A stretch of 64,000 nt of DNA from Nocardia uniformis NBRC 13702 (GCF_001613345.1 NZ_BDCE01000108.1:1-64000); one strand, 5' to 3'. Numbered from the stretch's first letter, positions 36,040-46,964 are shown. Notes: generated from the sequence alone by a model not told the origin. A program made the numbers and translations.

Positions 36040-37212
36040 TTACGACCTGCGCCCGGTGTTCTCGTCGGTGCCGCTCTCCTGGTCCGCGCCGGTCCGACCA
36101 TCGGTGAGCGGCGGTATGTCATCGCCCACCAGTGGGGTCAGCCGGGTGGTTTCGCGCTTCGCGTGCCGTCCGCCTCCGGTCCCCACCTCGGGGTTCTGCC
36201 ACTGCGGTGCATCCACATTCGGCGTATTCGGTCGGCGCACCTCCGTACCGGACATGCCGGGCTTGCGGACCTCCGCATTCGGCATATCGGCGCTGGGGGC
36301 CGTCATGCGCGGCGGATTCGACTGCGGCACAGTCGCCTCGGGCGCCTTCGCGTTCGGCGTCTTCGGCTTCGGCACCGACATCGACGGCGCGGTCACCGGA
36401 CCACGGCGGCGACCACCCAGCATCGCGAGCAGCCCGCCCGCGACCGCGGTGATGGCCAGTCCGATCGGGACGGCCCACCACCGGTTGATTCCGGAACTCG
36501 ACGCTTCGGGTGCACCGATATTCGGGGAGGGCACCCCGGGCACGTCGATATTGGGATTAGGGACGGCTCCCCCTTCGGCATTCGCCCGGAAGCCGGGCAG
36601 CGAGGCCGCCAGGGCGGGCGGCTGGGTGGTCAACCCATTCGTCTCCGACCAGCTGATCTCGGTTCCGCCCGGACCACTGAACTGTCCGGTCTCGATGCCG
36701 TTGACGACGGCGGTATCGGTGGTCGGGTAGCCGAAGGGTCCTTCGACACCGCCGCTGGCCGTCCATGCGTCGAGCACCTCACCCCGCATCAGGTGGGCAC
36801 CGGACTGCGGACTCCAATAGATCGCCGCCCCACCGGGTCTGGCGAAATCATTGAAGCGCCCGGTCCCGTCACCGGCACCGCTCTCATCGTTGCGCGGGAA
36901 TCCGAGCGCGGCCGGGCCGCCGAGCGACCGGTACTTGTCGAGGATCCCGCCGTGCATCACGTGGGCGCCGGTGTCGGCCGAGTAGAAGATGGTGCCGCCC
37001 GCATAGTCGCGTTCGGCGCCATCCGCGATATCGGTGGCCGCTCCGACCGGATTACCGAGCAATGATTCGGAGCCGCCGAACTCGGTGAAGCGCTCATTGA
37101 TCGCAGTGGTCGCCTCATCGGATGGCGCGGCCGATGCGGCGGGGGCCCCGCATAGGCCGGAGGCGAGTAGGGCAGCGAGTCCGCTCGCGAATGCGAGACG
37201 CGAAATTGACAT
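36040..37212 (-). CDS. secreted LGFP-repeat protein with C-terminal membrane anchor
   Basis: The 390-residue protein has a signal peptide ending ASA-AP (about 30). Three or more LGFP-type repeats span about 40-190, with recognisable GGPAALGFPRNDE and GGVEGPFGYPTTDT and the alternating GGTIFYSADTGAHVMHG and GGAAIYWSPQSGAHLMRG strands. A Pro/Asn-rich stretch and one transmembrane helix follow (WWAVPIGLAITAVAGGLLAML, about 245-265), then a basic Pro-rich cytoplasmic tail. LGFP modules occur in mycolyltransferase-linked wall proteins and are thought to bind the arabinogalactan-mycolate envelope. The start follows AGAGGAG. Confidence 0.9.
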   Translation of the reverse strand: MSISRLAFASGLAALLASGLCGAPAASAAPSDEATTAINERFTEFGGSESLLGNPVGAATDIADGAERDYAGGTIFYSADTGAHVMHGGILDKYRSLGGPAALGFPRNDESGAGDGTGRFNDFARPGGAAIYWSPQSGAHLMRGEVLDAWTASGGVEGPFGYPTTDTAVVNGIETGQFSGPGGTEISWSETNGLTTQPPALAASLPGFRANAEGGAVPNPNIDVPGVPSPNIGAPEASSSGINRWWAVPIGLAITAVAGGLLAMLGGRRRGPVTAPSMSVPKPKTPNAKAPEATVPQSNPPRMTAPSADMPNAEVRKPGMSGTEVRRPNTPNVDAPQWQNPEVGTGGGRHAKRETTRLTPLVGDDIPPLTDGRTGADQESGTDENTGRRS

Positions 37213-37366
37213 AACCAACTCCTCTGACGGCGATGTCCACGACGAAATGTCAAAGAATTTCAGCGAGAAAAGTCGGAATACGATGGATCGCGCACCCGCT
37301 CGGGCACTCGGCCATTCAAGCACGACCAGAGGAAGGTGCAAGGAAACAATTCAGCAACATATTTCT

Positions 37367-37420
37367 AATTCCATTGTTGGAATTACATCGTTGCAAATAT
37401 CGCAATCGCGTGGCTACGAT
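37367..37420 (+). promoter_or_regulatory. hmgA promoter region with inverted repeat
   Basis: TTGCAA (37391-37396), an 18-base spacer and TACGAT (37415-37420) give a plausible promoter. An inverted repeat AATTCCA-TTGT-TGGAATT (37367-37384) sits just upstream of the -35 in an unusually AT-rich patch, suiting an activator or a repressor site. This lies in the 255-base gap between the divergent LGFP gene and hmgA. Confidence 0.4.
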
Positions 37421-37467
37421 GGACGCGGGGCTGGCGGGGCCAGCGCAGTCGGACGGGAGGCCGGAAC

Positions 37468-38673
37468 ATGGCGTTCTATCGACAGGTGGGGGCAGTGCCG
37501 CCAAAGCGGCACACCCAGCATCGCGATGCCGATGGGAAGCTCTACTACGAGGAGCTGATGGGCGAGGAGGGGTTCTCCGGCGATTCGTCGCTGCTCTATC
37601 ACCGCGGCCTACCACCGGCCATTGTGGATTCGCAGGTCTGGGAGTTGCCGGATCAGCGAACCTACCCGAATCATCCACTCCAGCACCGGCATCTGCGGTT
37701 GCACGAACTGTTCCCGGGCGACGTACCGGCTGCCACCGACGTGGTGACGGGTCGACGACTGCTGCTCGGCAATGCCGATGTGCGGATCTCATATGTGGTG
37801 GCGGCGCAGGAATCGCCCTTGTACCGCAATGCGATCGGCGACGAGCTGGTCTACATCGAAGCCGGGGCCGGGCGGGTACAGACGGTCTTCGGTGAGTTGC
37901 CGGTGCGGCAGGGCCATCAGGTGCTGCTACCGCGCGCCACCACGCACCGTTGGCTGCCGGAGGGACCGGAACCCTTGCGCGCCTACATTATCGAGGCTTC
38001 CGGGCATATCACCCCGCCCAAGCGGTATCTGTCCCGGTTCGGCCAACTGCTCGAGCACGCGCCCTACTGCGAACGCGATCTACACGGGCCGGCCGAACCG
38101 CTGCTGGGCGACGGCACCGATGTCGAGGTGCTGGTGAAGCACCGACCGTCCGGCGAGGTCGTCGGCAGCCGAATGGTTTACGCCGCACACCCGTTCGATG
38201 TGGTCGGCTGGGACGGCTGCCTGTATCCGTTCGTGTTCGATATCGCCGATTTCGAGCCCATTACCGGTCGTATACACCAGCCACCGCCCGCGCATCAGGC
38301 CTTCGAGGGCAGCAATTTCGTGATCTGCAATTTCGTACCGCGCAAGGTCGATTATCACCCGTTGTCTATTCCGGTGCCCTACTACCACTCCAATGTGGAC
38401 TCCGACGAAATCATGTTCTACTGCGGCGGAAATTACGAGGCACGCAAGGGTTCCGGTATCGGACAGGGTTCGGTGTCGGTACATCCCGGTGGCTACGCGC
38501 ACGGGCCGCAGCCGGGGGCCTATGAGCGCAGTATCGGCCTGGAGTTCTTCGACGAGTTGGCGGTAATGGTCGACACCTTCCGCCCGCTCGGGCTCGGGGA
38601 GGGTGCACTGGCCTGCGAGGATTCCGAGTACGCGTGGACATGGTCGGGTCGTGGTCCGAGGGGGCGGGAATGA
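37468..38673 (+). CDS. hmgA: homogentisate 1,2-dioxygenase
   Basis: The Fe(II) enzyme opens the homogentisate ring to maleylacetoacetate in tyrosine and phenylalanine breakdown. The 401-residue protein is a cupin-type dioxygenase. The C-terminal metal region has PYYHSNVDSDEIMFYCGGNYEARKG (His and Glu ligands) and HPGGYAHGPQPG (the remaining His). The N-terminal half has the other cupin (GDELVYIEAGAGRVQTVFGELPV). Its stop overlaps the fahA start (ATGA), so the two consecutive pathway steps are translated together. No 4-hydroxyphenylpyruvate dioxygenase gene is in the window. Confidence 0.95.
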   Translation: MAFYRQVGAVPPKRHTQHRDADGKLYYEELMGEEGFSGDSSLLYHRGLPPAIVDSQVWELPDQRTYPNHPLQHRHLRLHELFPGDVPAATDVVTGRRLLLGNADVRISYVVAAQESPLYRNAIGDELVYIEAGAGRVQTVFGELPVRQGHQVLLPRATTHRWLPEGPEPLRAYIIEASGHITPPKRYLSRFGQLLEHAPYCERDLHGPAEPLLGDGTDVEVLVKHRPSGEVVGSRMVYAAHPFDVVGWDGCLYPFVFDIADFEPITGRIHQPPPAHQAFEGSNFVICNFVPRKVDYHPLSIPVPYYHSNVDSDEIMFYCGGNYEARKGSGIGQGSVSVHPGGYAHGPQPGAYERSIGLEFFDELAVMVDTFRPLGLGEGALACEDSEYAWTWSGRGPRGRE

Positions 38674-39863
38674 GTAGTCGGGTGCGTATCGAGATTCCGG
38701 AGGGCTCCGGGTTCGGGCCACAACATTTGCCGTACTGTGTCTTCGCCCCGGCGGGTGGCGAACCCCGTGTCGGGGCCCGGCTGGGCGATTGTGTCGTGGA
38801 TCTGGCCGTGGCACTGGATGATCCGATGTTCGCGCAGCCCAGCCTCAATGCCTTCATGGCACAGGGCCCGGCCATCTGGCGTGAGGTCCGCGAACGCCTG
38901 CAGGCGGCGGCGGACGGCGAATTCCCGGCCGCCGCGGTGCATGCGGTATCGGCGGTTCGGCTGCAACTGCCGGTGCAGGTCGGCGACTACGTGGACTTCT
39001 ACGCCAGCATCGATCACGCCACCAATGCCGGGCGCATCTTCCGGCCGGATTCCGAACCGCTGCTGCCGAATTGGCGGCATCTACCGGTGGGCTATCACGG
39101 TCGCGCCGGAACCGTGGTGGTATCGGGTACCGAGGTGGTGCGCCCCTGCGGACAACGCCGGACCGATTCGGGCACACCGGATTTCGGTCCGAGTCAGCGC
39201 CTCGATATCGAGGCGGAGCTGGGTTTCGTCATCGGTGCGAGCACCCCGCTGGGTGATCGGATCGGCACCGAGGAGTTCGCCGACCATGTGTTCGGGGTGG
39301 CCCTGGTCAATGATTGGTCGGCCCGCGACCTACAGGCCTGGGAGGCCCAGCCGCTGGGGCCGTTCCTCGGCAAGTCCTTCGCCACCTCGCTGTCGGCGTG
39401 GGTGACGCCCCTGGATGCCCTGCGGGAAGCGCGGATTCCACTGCCCGAACAGCAACCACGGCCACTGCCCTATCTGCGGGATCGCGATCCCTGGGGTTTC
39501 GATATCGAGCTGCGTATCGAATGGAACGGGCAGGTGGTCTCCACGCCCCCGTATTCGCGTATGTACTGGTCCCCGGCGCAGATGCTGGCCCATATGACGG
39601 TGAACGGCGCATCCACCCGTACCGGCGATCTATTCGCGTCCGGCACCATTTCCGGACCCGAACGCGAACAGCGCGGATCGCTGTTGGAATTGAGCTGGGG
39701 CGGCACCGAACCGGTGGATGTGGGCACCGCCGAGCACCCGGATAAACGCACCTTCCTGGAGGACGGCGACGAGGTGGTGATCACCGCATCGGCTCCGGCC
39801 GCGCACGGTGGCCGCATTACGCTGGGCGAGGTGCGGGGCGCGATCACGCCCGCCCGCGACTGA
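38670..39863 (+). CDS. fahA: fumarylacetoacetase
   Basis: The hydrolase splits fumarylacetoacetate into fumarate and acetoacetate, the last step of the homogentisate pathway. The 397-residue sequence carries YVDFYASIDHATNAGRIFRP, the catalytic region LPVGYHGRAGTVVVSG (His near 130), the metal ligands in IEAELGFVIG and VNDWSARDLQAWE, and YWSPAQMLAHMTVNG. A maleylacetoacetate isomerase is not encoded beside it. The start at 38670 overlaps the hmgA stop by four bases. Confidence 0.95.
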   Translation: MSSRVRIEIPEGSGFGPQHLPYCVFAPAGGEPRVGARLGDCVVDLAVALDDPMFAQPSLNAFMAQGPAIWREVRERLQAAADGEFPAAAVHAVSAVRLQLPVQVGDYVDFYASIDHATNAGRIFRPDSEPLLPNWRHLPVGYHGRAGTVVVSGTEVVRPCGQRRTDSGTPDFGPSQRLDIEAELGFVIGASTPLGDRIGTEEFADHVFGVALVNDWSARDLQAWEAQPLGPFLGKSFATSLSAWVTPLDALREARIPLPEQQPRPLPYLRDRDPWGFDIELRIEWNGQVVSTPPYSRMYWSPAQMLAHMTVNGASTRTGDLFASGTISGPEREQRGSLLELSWGGTEPVDVGTAEHPDKRTFLEDGDEVVITASAPAAHGGRITLGEVRGAITPARD

Positions 39864-39912
39864 CCGCGACGACCCTCCCGCCGGGCTGTTCGATAGCCGA
39901 TCGGCATGTCCA

Positions 39913-39924
39913 TGACCATGGTCA
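39913..39924. promoter_or_regulatory. perfect palindrome upstream of the MMPL gene
   Basis: TGACCATGGTCA is a perfect 12-base palindrome about 70 bases before the MMPL start codon. Its position suits an operator, but no regulator can be assigned. Confidence 0.3.
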
Positions 39925-39995
39925 CTGTCGATCGCTAACCCCGGATGTGGACAGCTACCGTTCCGACGTTGAGGACTTCGGAGGGTAGTGCGTCG

Positions 39996-42263
39996 ATGCT
40001 GACCAATCTCGCTCGCTTCGCCATGGCGCGCCCTCGCGCCGTCCTGGTGGCCGCGCTGTTGCTGATGATTATTTGCGGTGGCTTCGGCGCGACCGTGAAA
40101 TCCCATATGGTCGGCGGCGGCTATCTCACCGATGAGCTCGAGGCCGTCCAGGCCAATGACTTCATCGAGGACAACTTCCCGGGCGGCAACCCGAACCTCA
40201 TCATCATGATCACCGCCGAGGGCGGGGTGAACAGCCCGGAGGCGCGCGCCGCGGCGCAGCGCATTACCGCCGATCTCAGCGATGACGCCGATGTGACCGG
40301 AGTGCGGTCCTACTGGACCACCGTCACCGAGCGCTCCGATCTGGCGACCGCGCTGCGCAGCAAGGACAGTAAGCGCGGACTGATCATGGCCAGCCTGGTC
40401 GGCACCGATACCGAGATCCAGAACCGAGCCGCCGTCCTGTCGAAGGATTTGACCGGCGATTACGACGGCGTGCAGGTGCGGCTCGGCGGTATGGCGGGCA
40501 CCTTCGCCGATATCAACCATCAGGTCGAGAAGGATCTGCTGCTCGCCGAGGCCATCGCCATCCCGATCTCCGGTCTGCTGCTGGTGCTGGTGTTCGGCAG
40601 CCTGGTGGCGGCCGCGCTGCCACTGGCCGTGGGGCTGTTCGCGATTGCCGCCACCCTCGGCATTCTGCGGGCCCTGACCACGGTCATGGAGGTGTCGATC
40701 TTCGCGCTGAATATGACCAGCGCACTGGGGTTGGCACTGGCGATCGACTACAGCCTGTTCATAGTCAGCCGCTTCCGGGAGGAGAAGGAGCGGGGCCGCG
40801 ATACCCGTGCCGCCGTCCTGCGCGCGGTGCAGACGGCGGGGCGCACCGTGGTGTTCTCCGGTCTGACAGTCGCGCTGGCACTGGCCGCGCTGGCGGTATT
40901 CCCGCAGCCGTTCTTCAAATCCTTCGCCTTCGCCGGCGTGGCCGTGGTGCTCGCGGCGGTGGCGGCGTCGGTGCTGCTGCTCCCGGCGGCGCTGGTGCTG
41001 CTCGGCGATCGGGTGAATGCCCTGGATCTCCGGAAACCACTGCGCCGCGTATTCGGTCGCGGCGAGGCGAAACCGGTACGACCGGAGGACAGCGGCTGGT
41101 ACCGCCTCGTCACCTGGGTGATGCGGCACGCCGCCCCCGTTGCGATTGTCACCACCGCACTGCTGCTGGCACTCGGATCGCCCTTCCTCTCAGCGCAGTT
41201 CGGCAGCCCGGATGATCGGGTGATCGGGGACTTCGCCTCCAGCCGCCAGGTCGGTGATGCGCTGCGCGAGGAGTTCAATGCCGATATGGCGTCGAGCGCG
41301 GTCGTGGTGCTACCCGAATTCCAGGGCACGACGGCCGATATCGCGGCCTACGCCGTGGCGCTGTCGAAGGTGCCGGATGTTCCGGCGGTGCTCTCCAGTG
41401 ACGGCGTCTACGTCAATGGCACGAAAATGGCGGCCGGAATTCCGGAGATGGCCGGACCGACCGGGACCTACCTGTCGGTCGGCACCACGCTTCCGCCATC
41501 CTCGGTGGCGGGCAAGGAGCAATTGGCCGCGCTGCGCGCGGTACCCGCCCCCGGGGCGGTGCTGTTCGGCGGTGCGACCGCGCTCGACGCCGACACCATG
41601 GCGACGGTGGTGGACCGGCTGCCGGTGGCGATAGCACTGATCGCGGTGATCACCCTGATTCTGCTGTTCCTGTTCACCGGCAGTGTGGTGCTGCCGCTCA
41701 AGGCCCTGCTGTTGAACCTCTTCTCGGTGACGGCGACCTTCGGCGCGATGATCTGGATCTTCCAGGATGGCCACCTGTCGAGCGTGCTCGGTTTCACCCC
41801 GACCGGCACCATCGATCTGTTCATGCCCATCCTCATGTTCTGCCTGGCCTTCGGCGTGTCCATGGACTACGAGGTATTCCTGCTGTCCCGCGTCCGCGAA
41901 GAGTGGCTGGCGTCGGATCGCGGCCGCGACGCCAACACTCGTTCCGTGGCCATGGGCGTGGCCCGCACCGGCCGGATCTTCACCGCCGCCGCGAGTTTGA
42001 TGGCCGTGGTACTGCTCGCGGTCGCGACGTCGGAGGTCGCCGCCATGAAACTGTTCGGCATCGGCCTCGCGCTGGCGGTAATCGCCGACGCCACCGTTAT
42101 TCGCGGCCTACTCGCCCCGGCCCTGATGCGCCTGATGAGCACCGGCAACTGGTGGGCACCGAAACCGCTTGCGGCGCTGCACAAACGGATCGGCTTGGAA
42201 GAGGAGCCGATGGAAGAACCAACCGCTGCGACGAAGTTCGAGAAGGCACCCGCCGTAGGCTGA
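39996..42263 (+). CDS. MMPL-family RND transporter
   Basis: The 755-residue inner-membrane protein has two repeats, each with a helix, a periplasmic porter domain and a block of helices. The proton-relay Asp-Tyr pairs appear in LGLALAIDYSLF (about 250) and AFGVSMDYEVFLL (about 630), the hallmark of MmpL proteins that export lipids or siderophores. The ATG at 39996 follows GGAGGG. The last 30 residues are charged and cytoplasmic. It follows the homogentisate genes with a 130-base gap and converges on a TetR gene. Cargo unknown. Confidence 0.93.
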   Translation: MLTNLARFAMARPRAVLVAALLLMIICGGFGATVKSHMVGGGYLTDELEAVQANDFIEDNFPGGNPNLIIMITAEGGVNSPEARAAAQRITADLSDDADVTGVRSYWTTVTERSDLATALRSKDSKRGLIMASLVGTDTEIQNRAAVLSKDLTGDYDGVQVRLGGMAGTFADINHQVEKDLLLAEAIAIPISGLLLVLVFGSLVAAALPLAVGLFAIAATLGILRALTTVMEVSIFALNMTSALGLALAIDYSLFIVSRFREEKERGRDTRAAVLRAVQTAGRTVVFSGLTVALALAALAVFPQPFFKSFAFAGVAVVLAAVAASVLLLPAALVLLGDRVNALDLRKPLRRVFGRGEAKPVRPEDSGWYRLVTWVMRHAAPVAIVTTALLLALGSPFLSAQFGSPDDRVIGDFASSRQVGDALREEFNADMASSAVVVLPEFQGTTADIAAYAVALSKVPDVPAVLSSDGVYVNGTKMAAGIPEMAGPTGTYLSVGTTLPPSSVAGKEQLAALRAVPAPGAVLFGGATALDADTMATVVDRLPVAIALIAVITLILLFLFTGSVVLPLKALLLNLFSVTATFGAMIWIFQDGHLSSVLGFTPTGTIDLFMPILMFCLAFGVSMDYEVFLLSRVREEWLASDRGRDANTRSVAMGVARTGRIFTAAASLMAVVLLAVATSEVAAMKLFGIGLALAVIADATVIRGLLAPALMRLMSTGNWWAPKPLAALHKRIGLEEEPMEEPTAATKFEKAPAVG

Positions 42264-42343
42264 CGGGCGGCCGGAACTACCGCACGTTTCGTCATCGAAC
42301 CGCCCCCGTCATCGAAGCGCTCCACCGACCGCCCTGTTCGAGT

Positions 42344-42375
42344 GTGGATTCCGGCCAAAAACATGCCGGAATGAC
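42344..42375. repeat. REP-like element, solitary right arm (copy 5)
   Basis: Only one arm is well preserved: GTGGATTCCGGCCAAAAACA then TGCCGGAATGAC. Upstream, two CGTCATCGAA words (about 42291 and 42307) may be the decayed remains of a left arm. The element fills the gap between convergent MMPL and TetR genes. Confidence 0.8.
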
Positions 42376-42426
42376 AGGGGTCCATGACGGGGGACGTTAC
42401 GTGTGGGCTTCTGAGCAGGTGCTTGG

Positions 42427-43107
42427 CTATCGACTCTCCGCGGCCGCGCGACGGCCGAGTTCGACCACCTTCACGAAATGCATCAGATCGTCGGTCAGCG
42501 TCTGCACCGAATCCGGCGCACCGCCGTCGTCGTGATGGTGCAGCCAATCCGCGACCAGTTCGAACATGCCGCCGATGGCGGCCAAACTCACTGCGAGACT
42601 TCGCCGTTCATCGGCATCCACCGTCGGCCACTGGGTGTTCAGGAAGGCCCCGGCCCAGCGGCGGTTGCCACGGCGCTGCTTCTCCACGGCGGGCGAGATG
42701 CCGCCCGCCTCCCCGAAGGTCACCTTGGCCAGTCGCACATCGTCGGCGATGGCGTGTACGAACGCCGCCACCACGGCGCGTAGCCGCTGTTCCCAGTCGA
42801 GGGCGGCGCTCTCCGCGGCGACCTCGGCGACCCGTTGCTGGAACTGAACCGTGATCTGTTCCAGCAGCGCTACATAGCAGGCTTCCTTGCTCTCGAAATG
42901 ATCGTAGAAGCCCTTGGTGCCGACATAGGCGTGCTGGCAGATCTGCTCGATGGAGGTTCCCGAATAGCTCTGTAGGGCAAACAGTTCGGTGGCCGAGGCG
43001 AGCAATTGCCGACGACGCTGCTCGCTGCGCTCATCGGCGTCGAGGCCACGGATACGGCGCCGAACGGGGGTGTGGTCGGGCCGCGCGGCGGATTTGCTGC
43101 GGGTCAT
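42427..43107 (-). CDS. TetR-family regulator
   Basis: The 226-residue regulator has a basic N-terminal tail, then the HTH (RQLLASATELFALQSYSGTSIEQICQHAYVGTKGFYDHFESKEACYVALL, about 30-80) and a helical ligand-binding domain. The start at 43107 lies just after AAGG; upstream codons overlap the promoter region. It is divergent from the secreted lipase, and a TTGTTGACAACA palindrome lies between them, so it probably controls the lipase and itself. Confidence 0.88.
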   Translation of the reverse strand: MTRSKSAARPDHTPVRRRIRGLDADERSEQRRRQLLASATELFALQSYSGTSIEQICQHAYVGTKGFYDHFESKEACYVALLEQITVQFQQRVAEVAAESAALDWEQRLRAVVAAFVHAIADDVRLAKVTFGEAGGISPAVEKQRRGNRRWAGAFLNTQWPTVDADERRSLAVSLAAIGGMFELVADWLHHHDDGGAPDSVQTLTDDLMHFVKVVELGRRAAAESR

Positions 43108-43146
43108 GGATGGAACCTTAGCTGCGTCTATTTCAAAAAGATGTCT

Positions 43147-43176
43147 TGTTGACAACAGGATACCGTGTTGTAATCG
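43147..43176 (+). promoter_or_regulatory. lipase promoter with overlapping palindrome
   Basis: TTGACA (43149-43154), 16 bases and TAATCG (43171-43176) form a promoter for the lipase gene. The -35 is the centre of the palindrome TGTTG-A-CAACA (43147-43157), a likely binding site for the divergent TetR regulator. Confidence 0.5.
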
Positions 43177-43205
43177 CTGTCACGTCGATGAGGAAGGGAG
43201 CAGAC

Positions 43206-44633
43206 GTGTCTGTGATCAATGGGGATCGCCGTCGACGGGGGTGGCGTCGGTTTACGGCGGCCGCGCTCGCGGCGGCTATGGGGTTCAGCACCGCCGTACT
43301 GCTGGGGAGCACCGCGCCCACGGCGACGGCAGCGCCGCAGCCGGTGGATATCGACCCGTTCTATCAAGCGCCCGCCGACTTCGAAGCCGCCGCGCCGGGC
43401 GATATCCTGCGCAGCCGTGAGGTGCAGCTGGCGGTACTCACGGTGCTGCCGGTGCGAGTTCGGGCCTGGCAGTTGCTCTATCGCACCACCGACCTGTTCG
43501 ACAATCCGACGGTCGCGGCCACCACGGTGGCGGTTCCCATGGGGGCCGACACTTCTCGTAGCCGACCACTGGTTTCGCACCAGTTCTTCTACGACAGCGC
43601 CGCACCACACTGCGCACCCTCGTTCGTACTGCAGCAGGGCGGCGGGCTGGCCGGGGTCGAGGGCATCCACTCCAATGTCGAATACCTGGAACTGGTGGCC
43701 TCCATCAGCCAGGGCTATGCCATCAACGTTCCCGATTACGAAGGCCTGAACGGGCATCTGGCGGTCGCCAAGGAGCCCGGCTACATGGTGCTCGACAGCA
43801 TTCGGGCCGCCGAACGCTTCGAACCCCTCGGCCTCGATGGCGTGAATACGCCGGTGGCGCTGTGGGGTTACTCCGGTGGCGGTATGGCCAGCGGTTGGGC
43901 GGCGGAAATGCAGCCCACCTACGCGCCGGAGCTGAATATCAAGGGCGCGGCCATCGGCGCACCGGTTTCGGATGTGGAGTCGCTGCTGCACGTGAACGGC
44001 TCGATGTTCTCCAGCCTCATCGGTATCGGCATCGCCTCACTGAAGAACGCCTACCCCAAGTTCGCGGAGACCACCGAGCGGTACATGACGCCGGAGGGCC
44101 TGGCCCTGCTGAACCGCACCAATAGTCAGTGTCTGCCGCGCAATGCGCTGACCATGATGTTCATCGACTATCAGAAATTGCTGACCATTCCGATCAAGGA
44201 TTTCCTGGCGCTGCCGGAGATCCGCGAGGTGTTCGACGCGACCGTGCTCGGCAAGACCGCGCCGACCATGCCGATCATGCTGTACCAGGGTGTATTCGAC
44301 GAGGCCGTACCGGTGTACGACAGCAATGATCTGGTCGATCAGTGGTGTGCGGGCGGCACCTCGGTGCTCTACAAGCGCGACCATTTGAGCGAGCATCTGA
44401 CCCTGCCCACACTCGGCATGGGTGATGCCTTCAACTGGGTGCGCAGCCGCATGGCTCCCGGTGCGGTCGACCCGGTGGGCTGCCGGACCGAGAATCACCT
44501 GTCACTGTTCTTCGACATCGACGACATCCTCATGACGAGCGAAATCAATATCAACGCCACCTTCGGTGCGCTGGGCTGGCCCATCGGCCCGCAAGAGCTC
44601 GTCCGCCTCCCCGGGACTTCAGCGCACGGCTGA
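43206..44633 (+). CDS. secreted LIP-family lipase
   Basis: The 475-residue protein starts with a basic signal peptide (RRRRGWRRFTAAALAAAMGF..ATA-AP) and is predicted to be exported. The LIP-family alpha/beta hydrolase follows, with nucleophile elbow LWGYSGGGMASGW (Ser near 225), VPDYEGLNG and C-terminal MLYQGVFDEAVP with the acid Asp. Members hydrolyse triacylglycerols or other esters. The GTG at 43206 is chosen because GGAAGGGAG precedes it. The last 13 codons (from QELVRLP) lie inside a dispersed DNA repeat that recurs at 49.7 kb, so the native C-terminus may have been replaced. Confidence 0.9.
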   Translation: MSVINGDRRRRGWRRFTAAALAAAMGFSTAVLLGSTAPTATAAPQPVDIDPFYQAPADFEAAAPGDILRSREVQLAVLTVLPVRVRAWQLLYRTTDLFDNPTVAATTVAVPMGADTSRSRPLVSHQFFYDSAAPHCAPSFVLQQGGGLAGVEGIHSNVEYLELVASISQGYAINVPDYEGLNGHLAVAKEPGYMVLDSIRAAERFEPLGLDGVNTPVALWGYSGGGMASGWAAEMQPTYAPELNIKGAAIGAPVSDVESLLHVNGSMFSSLIGIGIASLKNAYPKFAETTERYMTPEGLALLNRTNSQCLPRNALTMMFIDYQKLLTIPIKDFLALPEIREVFDATVLGKTAPTMPIMLYQGVFDEAVPVYDSNDLVDQWCAGGTSVLYKRDHLSEHLTLPTLGMGDAFNWVRSRMAPGAVDPVGCRTENHLSLFFDIDDILMTSEININATFGALGWPIGPQELVRLPGTSAHG

Positions 44634-44736
44634 GAGCCGTTGACCGTCGCGGACGCGTGCCGACGGTTGGGAGCCGATCCGATTTTGGACGTCCCCGACG
44701 AGTTACCCCCCACCGTCGCGAAATCGGTTGTCACGT
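44596..44736 (+). repeat. dispersed repeat of about 140 bp, copy A
   Basis: From GAGCTCGTCCGCCTCCCCGG to the TTGTCACG ending near 44736, this segment matches the reverse complement of 49637-49773 along its whole length. Similarity by eye is about 80% over the first 90 bases and lower afterwards. It overlaps the end of the lipase gene. The rest of the gap up to 44839 holds only the hairpin at 44773. Confidence 0.8.
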
Positions 44737-44772
44737 ACGAAACGGCACACGCGCCTCGACGAACGGGGTGTT

Positions 44773-44805
44773 CATGCCCCGACCTCATCGGAGAGTCGGG
44801 GCATG
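44773..44805. terminator. convergent terminator hairpin
   Basis: Perfect 11-base arms CATGCCCCGAC (44773-44783) and GTCGGGGCATG (44795-44805) lie between the lipase gene and the convergent small gene at 44840. Confidence 0.85.
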
Positions 44806-44839
44806 ATTCGCGACGCCTACGCTGGCAAGCGCACCTGAT

Positions 44840-45034
44840 CTATTCCTGAATGGTCCAGACGCCGACCTCTTTGTAGGCCGAGTTGAAGATGCCCGAACCG
44901 TCGCCCGCCACGAGGTCGTAGTGCTTCATGTTCCCGCCCCAGTACCGCAGGATGCGGCCCAGCTCATCGGCGAGATCGGGTGATTCCACGCCGCCGGGCA
45001 GGGCGTCCAGGTCCACTTCCAGGGTGAATTTCAC
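44840..45034 (-). CDS. small conserved-looking hypothetical protein
   Basis: The 64-residue product begins VKFTLEVDLDALPGG and ends GSGIFNSAYKEVGVWTIQE. It has a mixed strand-helix pattern with LADELGRILRYWGGNM in the middle, and no membrane segment or Cys. The GTG at 45034 with GAGAA upstream is preferred; the frame stays open to 45163, but that would run into the thiC riboswitch region on the other strand. It is divergent from thiC. No family recognised. Confidence 0.6.
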   Translation of the reverse strand: MKFTLEVDLDALPGGVESPDLADELGRILRYWGGNMKHYDLVAGDGSGIFNSAYKEVGVWTIQE

Positions 45035-45117
45035 TTCTCGAAAGTAGCGCGGGCGTCCGGTTTGCGCGGCTATCAGCCGCAGCGAGCCGTCCCGCGTCGC
45101 GATTCTCGGCGAACCGG

Positions 45118-45251
45118 TATGGTCGGCTCCGTCAACTAATCGCATGCCAACGGGGGCTCGCACCAGCGGGCTGAGAGGACGGCTAGCCCATTCCGGGCGT
45201 CAGGGCCGTCGACCGTATGAACCTGACCGGGTAATGCCGGCGTAGGGAGGA
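45118..45251 (+). ncRNA. TPP riboswitch and promoter of thiC
   Basis: A THI element occupies about 45148-45251. The conserved pieces are ACGGGGGCTCGCACC at the 5' side, CTGAGAGGACGGCTAGCCC, and the 3' half GACCGTATGAACCTGACCGG followed by GTAATGCCGGCGTAGGGAGG. CTGAGA and ACCTGA are the thiamin-pyrophosphate-binding signatures. TATGGT at 45118-45123 is a suitable -10. The ribosome site GGGAGG lies at the 3' end of the element, which suggests control of translation initiation by TPP. Confidence 0.95.
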
Positions 45252-45256
45252 TTCAA

Positions 45257-46951
<1,695 letters not shown>

Positions 46952-46964
46952 CTTGGCACCCATC

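Noticed and set aside
37367..37384. AATTCCA inverted repeat considered as a terminator
   Set aside because: It is AT-rich with a four-base loop and sits upstream of a -35, between divergent genes, so a regulatory site is more likely.
44640..44849. 69-codon plus-strand frame after the lipase gene
   Set aside because: It begins with TTG inside the dispersed repeat and crosses the terminator hairpin at 44773-44805.
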